A stretch of 64,000 nt of DNA, taken from assembly GCA_965153455.1 (NCBI GenBank), contig OZ234496.1, positions 5,837,207 through 5,901,206 of the forward strand, in the 5' to 3' direction. Source of the DNA: Sphagnum compactum. Its lineage: Eukaryota > Bryophyta > Sphagnopsida > Sphagnales. Positions 12,581 to 25,400 of this stretch are shown here, in pieces (the stretch's first letter is position 1; every line of letters begins with the position of its first letter). Both the position numbers and the translations under genes were made by a program. The notes under the pieces were generated by a model. The model was not told where the DNA came from. It saw only the letters and a list, made by a program, of their open reading frames with translations, and ran no database searches.

Positions 12581-13636
12581 TTTCCACCTAATTGATTACT
12601 CCCAAAATGTTGGCACTTGTGGCTTGAATTTGTATTTTTACACTATTTTTCATAAACCATGTGCCAAAAAAATCATAAATATCCATAAGAAGACAAATAA
12701 AATTTTGAATGATTTTTTTATCCACACATACACCCATCAAACACCATAACAAAACATTTTTCATGAAAAACCTAAACCCAAAATGTGACAAAAACAAATA
12801 TAAAAGTTGCCAAATTCTCAAACTAAAAAAATAAAAATGAGGCTAAGAATAAAAATCTTTCCATGTAAATTATATCCGTTCAATATCGATGTTGTTTCAA
12901 ACATCAAAATATCTCATGCACATTGCTAAAAATTGTTTACATTATTCAGTCTGAAAAACTTGGATTTTTTTTTAATATGATTATTTATAACATTATATTC
13001 ATTTGTATGGCTAAGGAAAGACAATGAAACTATGGTTTCAATTTCTAAATATCCACAATGAATTTTAAGAGGCTTAGAAAACTTTATTTCTTAGTACAAA
13101 TGTGAAAAACAATTCATGATCTTTCATAAAGCCAACAAATTTTCATCCAATATAAATTTTGCATTCCTACAAGTATAACATCACGTGGATATAGTGTTTG
13201 TCAATAGAACATCGTCATGTCTTCCCTAAGTTTGGAAACCTTGAATTGTTTAATAGGTATATCAGGAATGGTCTTAATATACAATTGTTAGCTTGGGATT
13301 CAGTCTCCCTCAAACAGAAACGGGTGGAAAAAGAAAAAAGTTTGAATTCTCAAACATATTATTTCTATGAGTTTCTATGAGTTTGTTATACAAGGTACCC
13401 CATTTTCTTTTTGTTTAACTATTTTATGATTGTCAGTGTCCATAAATATATACCAAGATCAATGAAAATTGTATGTGCGAATTGAGAACATATGTAGTTT
13501 GTAACAAGTTACACACAAGCATGAACCATCCACAATTAGTGCTTTCATTTGTAGTTTTTGATAGTCATTCATGTGTGCCAAAATTCAAGGAGAATCATTA
13601 CATATAGTAAAGGACGTCGGGATGAAATGAAGCTTT
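12581..13636. other. AT-rich intergenic DNA
   Basis: No gene recognised. The 3' end of the Helitron-like element should fall here or just beyond, but I did not find a convincing terminus. Confidence 0.4.
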
Positions 13637-13697
13637 CCATCCATCCGTCAGTCATCCATCCCGTCATCCGTCCCGTCATCCATCCCGTCATCCATCC
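13637..13697. repeat. 12-bp CGTCATCCATCC microsatellite
   Basis: About five imperfect copies of a 12-bp unit reading CGTCATCCATCC in direct tandem, GC-richer than the flanks. Confidence 0.85.
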
Positions 13698-14520
13698 AAA
13701 CAGAACAAATATATATTTTAAAAAGGGAAAAAACTAGAAAAAAAATAAAAACAAAAAAACACTTTAACAATTGTTTACTGTTTACAATTTTACGTCCGTT
13801 TTACAAAAATTAGAAACTTTTTGTAAACACCTAAACATGAAACAAAAAAGGGAAATACAGTAAAATAATCTTAAAAGAAAATTAAAAAATAGAAGAGAAA
13901 AAATAAGAAACAGAACAGAGTGCAAAAGAAAGAGAAAAAAAACCATACTTGAAAAAAAAAAAAAGGTTTGTGTTCTTTTTCCAAACTTCAAACCTGCATC
14001 TAATCAAAGAAAAATAAAAAAAACTTTTTTTTAATTATTTTTATATAAAAAATATTAGAAAAACAAGAATTTATTTGGAAAAGAAAATAGAAACTAAATA
14101 AATAAATAAACGCATAAAAATAGAAAAAAAATGAAGATAGACAAAATAAGAATAGAAAAAATTAAAACATGAAACAAACATAAACAAAAAAAAGTAAAAA
14201 CACAAAAACTATAAAAAAGGAATGGAAACAAATGAAACAAGGAGGAAATACAGTAAAATCATTTTAAAAGGAAAAAAATTACAAAAAAGAAGAAACCAAA
14301 TAAAGAGTAGAAAATAAGAAAAAATAAAACTTATAATAATGAAGAAAAACCCTACTTGAAAAAGAATGAGGTGTGTCTTCTTTCTCCAAACTTCAAACTT
14401 GCATCCAAATAAACAAAAATACAAAAGTGAAAAAGAAACACTTTATTTTTATTATACAAAATAATAATAAAAACAGAAAACACATAAAAATAAATAAATA
14501 AATAAGATAAAAGTTTTTTT
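13698..14520. repeat. A-rich direct duplication of about 400 bp
   Basis: Two diverged copies of an A-rich segment follow each other. GGAAATACAGTAAAAT occurs at about 13851 and 14244, and the block starting TACTTGAAAAA and running through CCAAACTTCAAAC occurs at about 13946 and 14353. Offsets of 393 and 407 bp show a direct duplication with small indels. Confidence 0.75.
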
Positions 14521-15144
14521 TAAAAACTAAAACATGAACCAAACATTGTTGAAATAACACACCTGTGCATTAGGCAAGGGGTTCAAACTAGTGTAACCAT
14601 ATGTTTCAACATGCACTCAGATTATGCACACTTATTTTATAGCTGACATGTATGATTTATCAAAAATGTCCATTCTTATCTTCGAATTTTGAATGTGAGA
14701 TTTATTTTGTGTATTCTTTATACAAGGTGAGCTTCACTACAATCCTTCACTTTGAAGGGTCGAATTTGCAGTAGCCTTTCAATTCAGAGTGCCACTCTAC
14801 CTTTCAAACTTAAGGCATGTGTTCATCCATTTAGGTCCACTTGTACATGAGAGCCCAAGAACTATCCCAACTGAAAATCAAACACTCCAAGAAACAACTG
14901 GATCGTAGCTTTCCAGACCGCTTATCCACCCAGGTACTCTACTCCAGTTCTCTCCTCCCAGAATGAAAGATACACTGCCCTTCACATCCACAACTAGTAA
15001 AGAAAGCACACCAGCTGGTTGATGTTTACATAGATTATGTCTGTAGGAAATCAGCACCATTTGCTATCTAGACCACAACATTTAATCTGCTAACTACTTT
15101 TGAACTCTGGATCTGCTTGATTCTGGTTGTAAATCCATTAAAGC
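14521..15144. other. Downstream flank of the CBSX gene
   Basis: From about 14560 the DNA becomes less AT-rich. No gene is recognised. Part may belong to the 3' untranslated region of the minus-strand CBSX gene, but no polyadenylation site could be fixed. Confidence 0.35.
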
Positions 15145-15560
15145 TTGGTGGACAATGGACCCTATTCACAGCTTGCACTTCCTCTCCATTCAGGTGCATC
15201 ACATCAAAAGAAACCCAATTTTGAGGGCTGTAGTTACTGCAAGCTTGGAAAGACTGCCGAGGCAGCACCATCACAACTGGATGGCTTGATGGAGAGAAAT
15301 ACAAGCATGTCACTTTGACCTGAATCAGATCAAAGCTCCTGAATTATTAATCCATTCAACCTCGGGGAAGGATGAATCCAGTATTTCTTCCTCTTTATGC
15401 TTGTGCAGTAACCAGAATGAGACCAAAGTTTGAGGGCCACAGTTACTATAAGTTTGGAATGACGGCCAAGGAAGCAGAATTAAAACTGAGTAGCTTGATG
15501 GAGTCAGAGAAAAGCATGTCACTTTCTCCTGAATCAGATTCCACCTGCCGAGTTATTATC
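15145..15560 (-). repeat. Tandem duplication at the CBSX 3' end
   Basis: Two diverged copies lie in direct orientation about 208 bp apart (roughly 15353-15560 and 15145-15352). Read on the minus strand, both contain an end resembling NNSxxxI plus stop, then CTGATTCAGG and AAGTGACATGC, then about 110 bp whose translations align as TPSSYSVLILLPWPSFQ and SPSSHPVVMVLPRQSFQ. The upstream copy holds the real last codons and stop of the CBSX gene; the second is a decayed duplicate in the 3' flank. Confidence 0.8.
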
Positions 15561-18301
15561 TGCCGCTTGCTTTATTGTGAGCGCAGCTCTCACCACATTG
15601 CCCCTTGTTAACAGCCCAACCTATACACAAGGTACAAAAGGATAGGAATCCCTCAGTCAAGCCTGAGGTAAGCAGCTCATAATTGTCCTGCCCAAGCAAG
15701 ATGAATTTGTCAAGGGGCACCAGCTTACCAGTTTCCCTGCATCATCAACAACTGGCAATCTCCTGAACTTGGTATCCAGCAAAACCCTATGGCCACCACA
15801 CCACAAGCTCATCCCTCAGTTCACACCAAACTCCCCAAACAGAGATAAATTGATGGTTTGGAACAGCTACAAGAAAAAGGAATGCTTGCACATTGAAGGC
15901 CTTCAAGATTTCATTTGCAATCAACATGCAAAATATTCACCTGACATCACCCCAAGCAATATGTGGATCTTCTGCAAAGGTGGCCTTGCAAAATGAGCAA
16001 AACCAGTTGCTCTTATTTTAAAACTAGCTACAAAAGCCCACAGTGTTCTTAACTCTGTACAATATAAGTCCTTCATAGTGCTGTGTACTAGATAACCCTG
16101 CCAGCATTCCTTGCAAAAAACTAATTCTCACATTCACTCTAAATCATGGTTTAAGGAAAAGGAAATGCAATTGGAGTGCATACTGACTTCATGCCTCCCA
16201 GAATCAATCAGGTTCAGCAGAAATAATGATACTGGGCTTCAAATCTTCACTGAAAATCCTTGATAAGATCAGAATTGGCAAAGCACAAGAATAAAGACCA
16301 ACCCATGGACTACTTTGGACACAGCATTGAAGTTGGGCATACCTAGCAGCATCTTCTAGGTTGGTTGACTCTCGTACAACAAGAGGTGATGGGGTCATCA
16401 CCTCACCAACAGTTTTTCCATGTGTTTTGAGTAACAGCTTTTGGATCTCCTTGAAGGCCTGGAAAATGATCTCAATGCTACAAATCTGAGCCGGTCTTCA
16501 CAACAAGAGATGGACTTTGAAATATCATCAAACAAACATGAAGGGACATATTCAAAACAACACATCATGTAAGGTTAAGGTGAGGTCCCATCAAAACAAC
16601 TGCATGATGATCTTCAAAACTAAACTAATGCTAAGAATTGGACCAAACAAACATTTGGTTGTCATTTTGGAATTGAGATGCAAGCTTATGTACAAACTGA
16701 CTACATGCAGAGAAATCCATGAGCAAAAATAACTGATGGTGTCACAGGCATACAGAGCTTTTCTATTACAGTTACAGTTGTTGACAAGTTCTTCCTCAAC
16801 TCTGGTGTCTACATTGAAGAAACAGCATTGTACCAGGTTCCCCAAAAACACCAGTCGGGGGGAAAACAAAACATGGCAAAGTAAATGCACTTACTTTCCA
16901 TGTGCGACCAGCCTCTGGGAAAAGGCCAGTTTCAGTTTCTCTTGACCTGTTGCCTGCAACATGAGCAGAATCACATTTAGTCATGCATTCCTAATTCAAT
17001 CACATCTCTCAGACTTTGCACATCCTGTCTCCTCCACCCAAAGCCTCCAAACTGGTTACTGAAAAGCCTTACATAAGCTACAATCAGGATCTCACACCTT
17101 GTGATCACACCATTTGCTACAACTGGCAAGTCAACGAGACTCAACCATATGTAAGAAGTACCAGAGATAGAGTCGAGGGCCAACAAGTCATAATCAGAAA
17201 CAACCCCAACCTGTGCACAAAACAGCAGCAAGTGTCAAATGTGGCAAAATGCAGAGCCACGCACATAAGCTGAGCTATTTCATCATGACACCACTGCAGC
17301 AATCCATTCAATAAAACCTGCACCAAAACCCTAACACCGTTGCGGCTATGCATTCAATAAAACCTACAGAAAAACCCTCACACCATTGCAGCTATGATTT
17401 GATAAAACCTACACCAAAACCCTGACACAACACTGAACAAAAATGTTGATTCTAATCCTGCAGAGATGAGTCCGTTTGTGAATGCTAGCTAGGAAATTAC
17501 TGGCACGTTGTTTACATGCGAATGGCCACAAGGAGAAGATGCCTCTTGAAGTAAATGGCAGGCACCATACCAGTCTGCCCATATCATCCACCACAGGCAA
17601 TCCTGTAATCCGATGACTGACTAAAAGCTCCAAAGCTGTAGAAACCGACCAGTAGGCACATGGCAAATGTGTCAGTAGCTAGCACTGCCGCCATGCAATC
17701 AAGGAAACATGATTTTCACTGAGGAGCCTCAGACCAAAGAAACTTGGGAAGGGACGCCCCCGTACCTTCATCAACAGTTGTGCTAGCTCCCACCACAACC
17801 AAATCTTCTCGACGCGTCATGAAATCGCCTACGGCGTACTGGTCCTGCTTTTGCTGCAGGAACAAAATTGGGGTTAAGCACGTCCCACAAGCAAAGACAA
17901 CAGAAGCTGCGATACCAAAAAAATGAAAACATGCAACCAGGAAATCCGAGGCTCGGACCACAAGATGAAGGAAAAGCGGAGGGGAGAAAGTTTACCGTAG
18001 ACTCGCTTTCCGTGAACAGATTCCGCAGCGACAAGTATGTCCTGGAACTGGATTTGGCAACAGACCTCGTCCCGGTAGAACCTTTTTTCCTGGTCAATCC
18101 ACGCATGTCAAGTCTGCCCCCGCCGCAAGACAGGATTCTATCCTGGGCGACGGAAACCACGGACGAGGATGGCACTGCTGCTGGAGCAGTGAATGGAGCT
18201 AAACCATAGCAGTGCGCTACGATGGTGTGGGAAGTTTTGAGCTGCAGCAACAACGGAGAGGCGTGAGAGAAGCTAGCGAGGTCCGTGGCACGACAAGCCA
18301 T
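15534..18301 (-). CDS. CBSX: Plastid CBS-domain-pair protein (CBSX1/2-like)
   Basis: Eight exons, read downward: 18301-17996, 17853-17766, 17635-17571, 17210-17162, 16953-16895, 16458-16343, 15786-15729, 15620-15534. All introns are GT-AG, phases close, and the total is 828 nt (275 residues). The ATG at 18301 is the first in frame. Residues 1 to about 100 are Ser/Ala/Arg-rich and look like a plastid transit peptide. CBS domain 1 (about 110-170) has VGDFMTRR, TGLPVVDD and GVVSDYDLLALDSISG. CBS domain 2 (about 205-265) has VGEVMTPSPLVV, FRRLPVVDDAGKL and LLTRGNVVRAAL. Order and spacing match Arabidopsis CBSX1 and CBSX2 (LEJ2/LEJ1), about 236 residues; here the N-terminus is longer. In that family the domain pair binds adenosine nucleotides and modulates plastid thioredoxins. 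That role is inferred from homology. Confidence 0.93.
17289..17426. repeat. 46-bp tandem repeat in CBSX intron 3
   Basis: Three direct copies of a 46-bp unit begin at 17289, 17335 and 17381, each with CACC..TTGC.GC and AATAAAACCTACA-like text. They lie wholly inside the third intron (17211-17570). Confidence 0.9.
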
Positions 18302-19074
18302 GGCCACTGGCTCTTCTCCCGACGCAACAACGACGCATTGCACGGCGCTGAACACTGTTTTCCTGAATCCTGACTCCGGATGGATGAATCTCTCTGCCTT
18401 CGGTTCAGTGATTCAATGGATGAATTCCCTGCCTCATCCTCTCTTTTTTCCAAAAGAAACCAAAATGTGGGCTCTGGAACATAATTTGTTCCTTTGCCCC
18501 ACTTTAGGCTCTAGGGCTTCTGGCTCGGACTTAGGTCCTCTCTCATCGTTCTTCCTTTCCCCCTATGCTGAGTGCTTTGTTGGCCTTGCGTACCAAGGCA
18601 AGAATATTGTGTTAAAGTCATGATAGAGTATAGCAGCTTAAGGGACTTTGGCCCCTAGGTAGTAGATCTATTTTTATATGAGGATTTTTGAAAGATGATA
18701 TTTTGGCTTGTGTTGAAACTTAGGATTAGTTATAGAGTTATGATATCTTGAAGGATCTTGGTTTCTTTAAGAGGATTTTTTAAGATTATATTTTTGCATG
18801 GTGAATTATTTGAATTTCCATAATTCTTCTTTTGCCTTAAGATGCTTTTTAATGTAAATGGCGAGGCCACAGTGGGGCACACCCCTTGCTTTATTAGTGT
18901 TTAATAAAGCTTGGCAGTGTTTCATCACAAAATGTCTGCCCCAGGGCAAGGGCATCACCCTCACACTTCCTACACCAGTAGCTTGCCATCACACTACCAT
19001 TATATCAACTACAATAGACAAATCAAGATTAAATTCACAAACAAAGACAGAATAGGCAAAAGTAACTCACAGCA
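18302..19074. other. CBSX upstream flank
   Basis: Just upstream of the CBSX start (18302-18600) the DNA is comparatively GC-rich and should contain its 5' untranslated region and promoter. I could not identify a TATA box or a transcription start. The rest is AT-rich and lacks a recognisable gene. Confidence 0.4.
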
Positions 19075-20230
19075 CTGCAACTAGAGACAAGAGGAGATGA
19101 ATACAATGGATAGAAACAATTCAACAGACAATGTGAGAGGAAAAGGTAGTCGCAAAGGAAGCAAAGGTCCTTCATGCCACCACAACACAAATTGGGGTCA
19201 TGATAAGGTCACAGCCCTGATTAATTGTAAGCACAAAGACCAAATCACATTGAAGCAAGTCATCGATCCACACACTAACATGATTCCTACAATATAGTGT
19301 TGGAACAAGTTAAATGATCAAACTTGCAAGCAATCACATTCCAAGATTCCAAAAATTGGCAAAATGTGCAAAAACAAGTGGAATTGCATCCATGATGATT
19401 ACAAGTGGATTTCAAATTACCACAAAAGCACTGGCAATAACACTTCATACTTGGATTTAATGTTAGAAGAACAAAACAAATTCATTTGCCAAAATAGTAT
19501 AATGAAAACTACGACAATGTGATTGAAGCTTCTCAAGGAAAAATAACAATCCATGTTCCAATCCATGTGAAGGATTTGCAAGTAAAAGCTGGTGGAGTCT
19601 ATCCACAAAAAGAAGAGGAGGAGGAATATTTCCCTCCACAACTAGCTACTTGATCTTTGATGCAAGAGTTGCTAATAGAAGATGATGTTCTTGAAGAGAA
19701 CCAAGAAGTTCTTCAATTCAACCAAGGCATAAATCCAGACAGTGCAATCAACCTGGATGACTTCTCATAATCTTTTGGACCAAGCAATGCTCCTCTGCAT
19801 CCTTCATTTATAAATCTTGGCAGTGATTCTAATTTACAACACCTATGATAGCCAGCACAAATCCAACACATGGAGCAACCAACACACGTCCAACACATGC
19901 AATAGCAACAACTCCTAGAAGCATTGGAATCAAGAGGAAAATATCATTAGTTTTCATGCCTATCATTGAAGCCTCTGATAAGGCCCTAGATTGGATCATC
20001 ACAAACCAACTTGAAATTAACAAAAACACTTGACCAAGTTTCATGAAAAGACTTTCAAGCCACATTTCAAATATTTAAAGGAGAGGGACAATAAGGCTTA
20101 CAAAATGAACAAGAATATGGTGAGTGTTTTAGCAAACTTCAGTTCTATAATGTGTTGTGCCTTCATAAAAGATCAAATTCAAATGCCCACACCAATCAAC
20201 ATTTCTAAATCGTCATTCAGTGAGTAGCCA
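19075..20230 (+). pseudogene. SANT/Myb-like transposon-associated protein remnant
   Basis: The frame starting near 19097 reads NWGHDKVTALINCKHKDQ, then a stop where a Gln codon is expected (near 19295), then CWNKL, IPKIGKMCKNKWNCIHDDYK and HKSTGNNTSYLDLMLEEQNK. This is the tryptophan-spaced pattern of a SANT/trihelix-like DNA-binding domain. After a frameshift, pieces continue (ENQEVLQFNQGINPDSAINL near 19700; ASDKALDWIITNQLE near 19970; FKYLKERDNKAYKMNKNMVS near 20070-20130). At least one stop and two frameshifts break it. Proteins of this type occur as single-copy trihelix-like factors and as the second protein of PIF/Harbinger transposons. The latter seems likelier here because a Harbinger transposase remnant lies about 8.5 kb away, but the two need not come from one element. 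Confidence 0.65.
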
Positions 20231-22019
20231 TTGTCGAATAGTTAAGACACAAATGAAGACTAGTTGTTTTTAAGGAAAAACCATTATCGTATAAAAGAAG
20301 AGGAGATTTTATAGATGGGCATTGTATTATTTTTTCAATTTTCTTTTGTTTGGTAATGTTTCATGAATCATAAACATGAAGCCCTATGGCCTTTGAAAAA
20401 CTATAAATTATACATTTTATATACATCGATTTTGTGCAATCCTCTTCAATTAACCATTAGATCAAAATTAATTTTAACTCGAAATGAACTTTGAGTTCAA
20501 AAATGTTGTTGTGCAAATTCTCAAGTTTTTATTTATGTTTAGGATAACCAAAGGATGCCATCAAGATTTTAGCTTATTGCATACTGTAATACTTGTTACA
20601 CATCACTTTTTTTGACAAAAATGGCTCACCCTTAGTGTGTTTTCACCCATTTAGCAAATTTTATAACACCCTACTTTTATTTTGGCTCAATGGAAGCCCC
20701 CACTGCTCTAGCTTGATCAAATGCTTTTACGAACTAGGTCCTTGGAAAATTTCTAAAAAAGGATACTTGCAACCTAATATCGAAGCTTGGAACCACTTGC
20801 AATTGTAATTTGGGAGCTCCCAATTTGTCGAGCCAAGGTTGCTCCTTCCACAATTTTTTCATTAATAACTACAAGCTTTTGGCATCAAGGTGTGGTCATC
20901 GACATTATTTCTTAATTTTGTTACAATCAAATTATTGTCTTTTTACATCACATTTGTCAAAAACATAGGAAACCATACATTTAAATTCTTGAAAACTTGA
21001 TGTTTTAGATCAAAATATCAGCAAGTGAATTACTCATAAATAATAAGTCTTGTCCCAAACAATCACTAAATAATGCATTAATCAAGAAGTAGTTCACATT
21101 AACTCATGAAGCAATGTCTTTAAGTTTTTATTTTTGTCAAGAAATATCTACATTATCTACTTCCTTTCATATCATTTGCCATATATCATGAGCACTGTAA
21201 CACCGGTGTGTATGACAATCCATACAATTAAATCTTTAGTAGCATCTATTAGTGTTGTTACACCTTGACATCATGATCTAATATGGAGAAGTCAATGAAA
21301 AATGTGCACAATGGGGATGCAATATGAGGGCGGTTCCAGCTACTTGTTAGTCAAGATTTTTGCATCAACCCTATAAATTACATCATTGACACACATGTTT
21401 GCAACTTTTGATTCACACCCATTATTTCCAAAGATTTTGAAGATTTTGAGTTGTATGGGGCATGTCTAACAATGCAATACAATTCCCTTGATTAGCCACT
21501 AAGGTTGTTGGGTTTAGAAGCTAGTAAAAATGATTCAATCTTGGTTATCACATACACATTAAGAACGTAGGTATGGATTAGAGTCTTTCAAACCAATATA
21601 TCCAACTACTATTCGGTCAAATTGATCAATCATTTATGGGGTTGCTTTGCAAATCCTTCAACAATGCACAAAAAATGAAAAAATTTGTGTACATGTTTGG
21701 TCAAGATTTTCAACTGCAAATCCAAAGAAGTAGTTGTAGATGAAGTATGATGTCAATGAGTTGAAGTTGGGAAGCTACAACTGTGGGGGACTATCCAAAG
21801 TTGGAGCTACATGAGGATATTCCTATTAGTGCAAGTGGGCTTTTCTAAACGTTATTTTGGCGCACTATGAGGCAAACACCCATAGGACACATGTACCTTA
21901 TTTACTGGTTATCTACAAAATTACATTAAGAATTATGGAATATGGATAACAAAAATTAGCAATTTAGATTATTATAAGTGAAGTTCCTTTTGTTCATGTT
22001 CAACTTTGGTTCAATGTCG
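20231..22019. other. AT-rich intergenic DNA
   Basis: No gene recognised. A short open frame at 20593-20808 (plus) matches nothing I know. Confidence 0.45.
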
Positions 22020-22470
22020 TGAAACAGGGGATGGATGCCCACGTAAACAGAGGTTTAAAAGGTGCATGTCTCCTAGGTGTGGTGGGAAACTTGTGCTAAG
22101 TTCAACCTTCTATCAACATTTAACTTGTCGAAAATTATTGTCAAGCCCAACTTACCAACTCAAGGCCAACACAATAGGGCCTTCTTTTGCAAATCAAGAA
22201 ATTTCTTCCCCTTTGGTGGAGCCTTCTTCATGGGATCATGAACCTTCCTCCCTTTTACAAAGCACCAACATAAGCACTAATGTAGATGTTTTAGGCACCC
22301 ATGTAGGCACCCATGTAGATAATGTTGAACCCATTGATGGGTTGCTTCCAACTCCATGTCATGAAGAAATGACCTTGAATTCAGTAATTGTCAACCAAGT
22401 TGTGAAATTGCAAAGAAACATGGATGAAACAAAAGCCCCAATTGCACTTCAAAACAAAGTTCTATCATGA
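22020..22470 (+). pseudogene. Unassigned open frame, Cys-rich start
   Basis: The plus frame from about 22020 to a stop at 22468-22470 encodes roughly 150 residues. Cysteines cluster at its start (spacing C-x6-C-x8-C-x4-C within about 25 residues), followed by a Ser/Pro/Thr-rich stretch. The first ATG in frame is only at about 22063, inside the Cys cluster, so the copy looks 5'-truncated or is an internal exon. The Cys/His pattern could be a zinc-binding fold, but I cannot name the family. Confidence 0.25.
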
Positions 22471-22584
22471 GTATTTGGTGGAGGGGAAAATGTTGTTGAC
22501 GCTACAGATTACACATCAATGGGACTTGCCCCATTACTTGCCCTTGTAGGTCTGTATATAAAATTAATCACATATATACAAATA

Positions 22585-22610
22585 TTATATATATATATAT
22601 ATATATATAT
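22585..22610. repeat. (AT)n microsatellite
   Basis: An uninterrupted run of alternating A and T over about 26 bp. Confidence 0.9.
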
Positions 22611-25400
22611 CAACCTAATAAATAATATCCCCTTTGAGCTTTGATAATGCAGTTGGATCTATGTTATAGCAATGACATGGGTGGAACTTTGGAAAAAAAC
22701 TAAAAAAACTAAATTGTCATGTTAAAAGTTTTCATTTCAGTGACCCAATCTCTATTACAACATAGCATGATTAAACATTGGAGGTTTTGAGGTTTTACTA
22801 ACCCTTTTGCATTTGTGTTTATTTATAAATATGTTTATGGATCTTGTGCAAATCCTTCCATCCTTTTGGCAAAACAATATTGTGTTTTAGATTTTTTATT
22901 GTCTAAAATGCAATGGTTCAAGCAATTTTATAACTTGCACAACAACACATTTTGGGTTTTACAACCAGTTAATAATATAAGTATTTCTTTTTTTACTACA
23001 ATTGTAAATACAAGTTCATGTTAATGACTTTGTAGTTGTAAAGGACATTGTGGTGCCATGTGGAATTATGGTTTTACAACTGTAGTCAATATCACGACTT
23101 GATGGTTTTTGCACAAATATCAAATTTTCAAATATATATTTTAATGTATTTTTAATCATCCAAAATTAGTAATAATAAAATTCCATTGATTTTTGCAACT
23201 TTTGGTGAATAATAACAACTTATGGTCATGTGACGTTAACATGGCATGCCACATGGCAATGAGGTTGGTTAATAGTCGCAACACTTCTTGATTTGTGACA
23301 CTAATTTCGCATCATGATCCATGTCATTGATTTGATGAATTAATCTCATAATTTATTAACTAATTGAAAATATTGTTATCTTTTGCAATTAATAATGATT
23401 AAGTTTTCCATCTGATGATGATGTGGCATGTTGTTTAGCAACAAGGTGTGACAAATTTTCATGGCAATCCATGATTTTTTGTGACACCATAAGTTTTTGT
23501 GTGTCTTGAATTTATGGCACCAATATTTGTCATGGCATGCCACAATTTTTTGTGTGCCATGAAGTTTTTGAAATTATGAATTCACATGCATGTGTATGTG
23601 TATTAAATAATTTATTATTAACATTTAGTTGTTTTGAGAAAGGTGACACATAATTTCTTGATTTTTTAACTACTTAACACACTAGTTTAGGTTAACATAC
23701 CTATTAAGTTAACCTATGTATGTAGGCTACTTCGTAAAAACCTATTTCGTGATATAGTTACCTTGTAAATTACTTAATTAATGTGTCCACAAGCAAGTCG
23801 TCCAATTTTTAAACACATGTCATACTTTGATTAGTTGTAGTGTAGTTGCAAAGAGAATTGCACATAAAGTGTAACTACATTTAATTGGTGTGTATGGATG
23901 GACATGTATATTAGTGTTATATATACATGTTGTATACGTAGTGTTGCATGTAACTAAATGTCATGTGCGATTTGTCTTAGGTAACTACACGAATTTGTAG
24001 TTGCATGTGTCACATGCAACTGAATTTTAGTTGCAAATGGCAGTTGCAAAACCTAAATTTTTTACTAGTGTAAACATAAGAAATTTACTACATCTAGTAT
24101 GTTTAAATATACTTAAAATAAGTTTCCCTACTAATAAGTTAACTTAGATAGGCTTACCTAAGTTCCTAACTTTAGGTTTTTTGCCAAGTCAATTTAAGTA
24201 GCTTCATTACAAGATATTTTATCGAGTTTGGAACCACCTCAAGTTTGTGCAACTAGATGCGACTATGATGCAACTAGATGTGACTAAATGCAACATAATT
24301 ATCCTAGGTTCTTTTAGCCTAAGAATGTTTAAGTTTATTTAAGCTGGTTAGTAAGTAGTATAGGTTGACAAACTAAATTCATCTTAAGTCAATCTAAGGA
24401 GGTCTAGGTCTAAGCAGCAATGGAGATATCTAGATATTGTGTGTGTAAGGTTGTTGTTATCTATAAATCAAACTATAACAAATTCAACCATTTTGTTTTT
24501 ACATATAACCTCATTAAATGGTAAATTTGAATACTAGGTGTGCAAAATATGGAAGTTTTGGCATGTTTGCATTCCATTTTGAGTGACAAAGCTTCATGGG
24601 GTTTGTGTTTTGATATATTAAAACTGTTCTTTTGTAGAGAGAAAAAAAAACACATGGAGATAAACCCATGCACTACGAGCTGAAAAATTTGTGTCAGGCA
24701 TTTAGGGTTTGTGTTGAATGGTGTAAGCAAACTTTCTACTAGTGCAAAACATTCTACATTGATTATGGTACTGAAAATTGCAATGTACCAAAAAACTATT
24801 AGTTTTTTTAACCATAGATTTTTAGTAGAAACATAAAGGAATCATGTTATATCACAATGGCAAGTGTGTATTAAGTGGTTAGAAACTACTGTCCTTGTGG
24901 TAGGATGATTCGAAGTTTGAACTTTGAAGCTTAGGTAACTTGTCAAATACATGAGCTTATGGGTGAAAGTCGTAAGAGGTAAGTCACCTTAATTTTATAA
25001 GTTCCCTTTATTCTATTACTTTGTGTTTTTTCTAAACATTGAGTATCCCTCCACCTATATTGTGCATTTCCCAGTTGCAACATGTGTTTTGAAAATTTAA
25101 AGATTTTAAAGAGTTCACAATGTTGTGTTTTGATGTTGGGCATGTTGCACGTGATTACTATTTTTAATCTCTATGTAATCTATACAACATGTGATCTTGT
25201 CGATGTGGGAGTCCACAAGGCCAAGTTAGAAGGAGATTGGTTTAAAATTGAAATTAAATAATAGCTTGTCATCAAAAAATACAGAGGGTAGTGGCCTTGA
25301 ATAAGAAGAGTCAGGCCAAGAACCATCATTAGACTTAACTTAAGACTCATCTTTTTAGCACTAGCTGAAATGACCAAAAGCAAATAGCTTACAAACCAGG
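22611..25400. other. Intergenic DNA with possible transposon ends
   Basis: No gene recognised. Two sites resemble right-hand CACTA-type ends on the complementary strand: TTTTTTACTAGTG ending at 24070 and TTTCTACTAGTG ending at 24744. The DNA just left of the first has several short inverted copies of GTAGTTGCA/TGCAACTAC, as in small non-autonomous elements. I could not find matching left ends. Confidence 0.3.

Noticed and set aside
18302-18355. Longer CBSX start upstream of 18301
   Set aside because: The in-frame upstream start is GTG, not ATG. The ATG at 18301 is the first in frame and gives a normal transit peptide.
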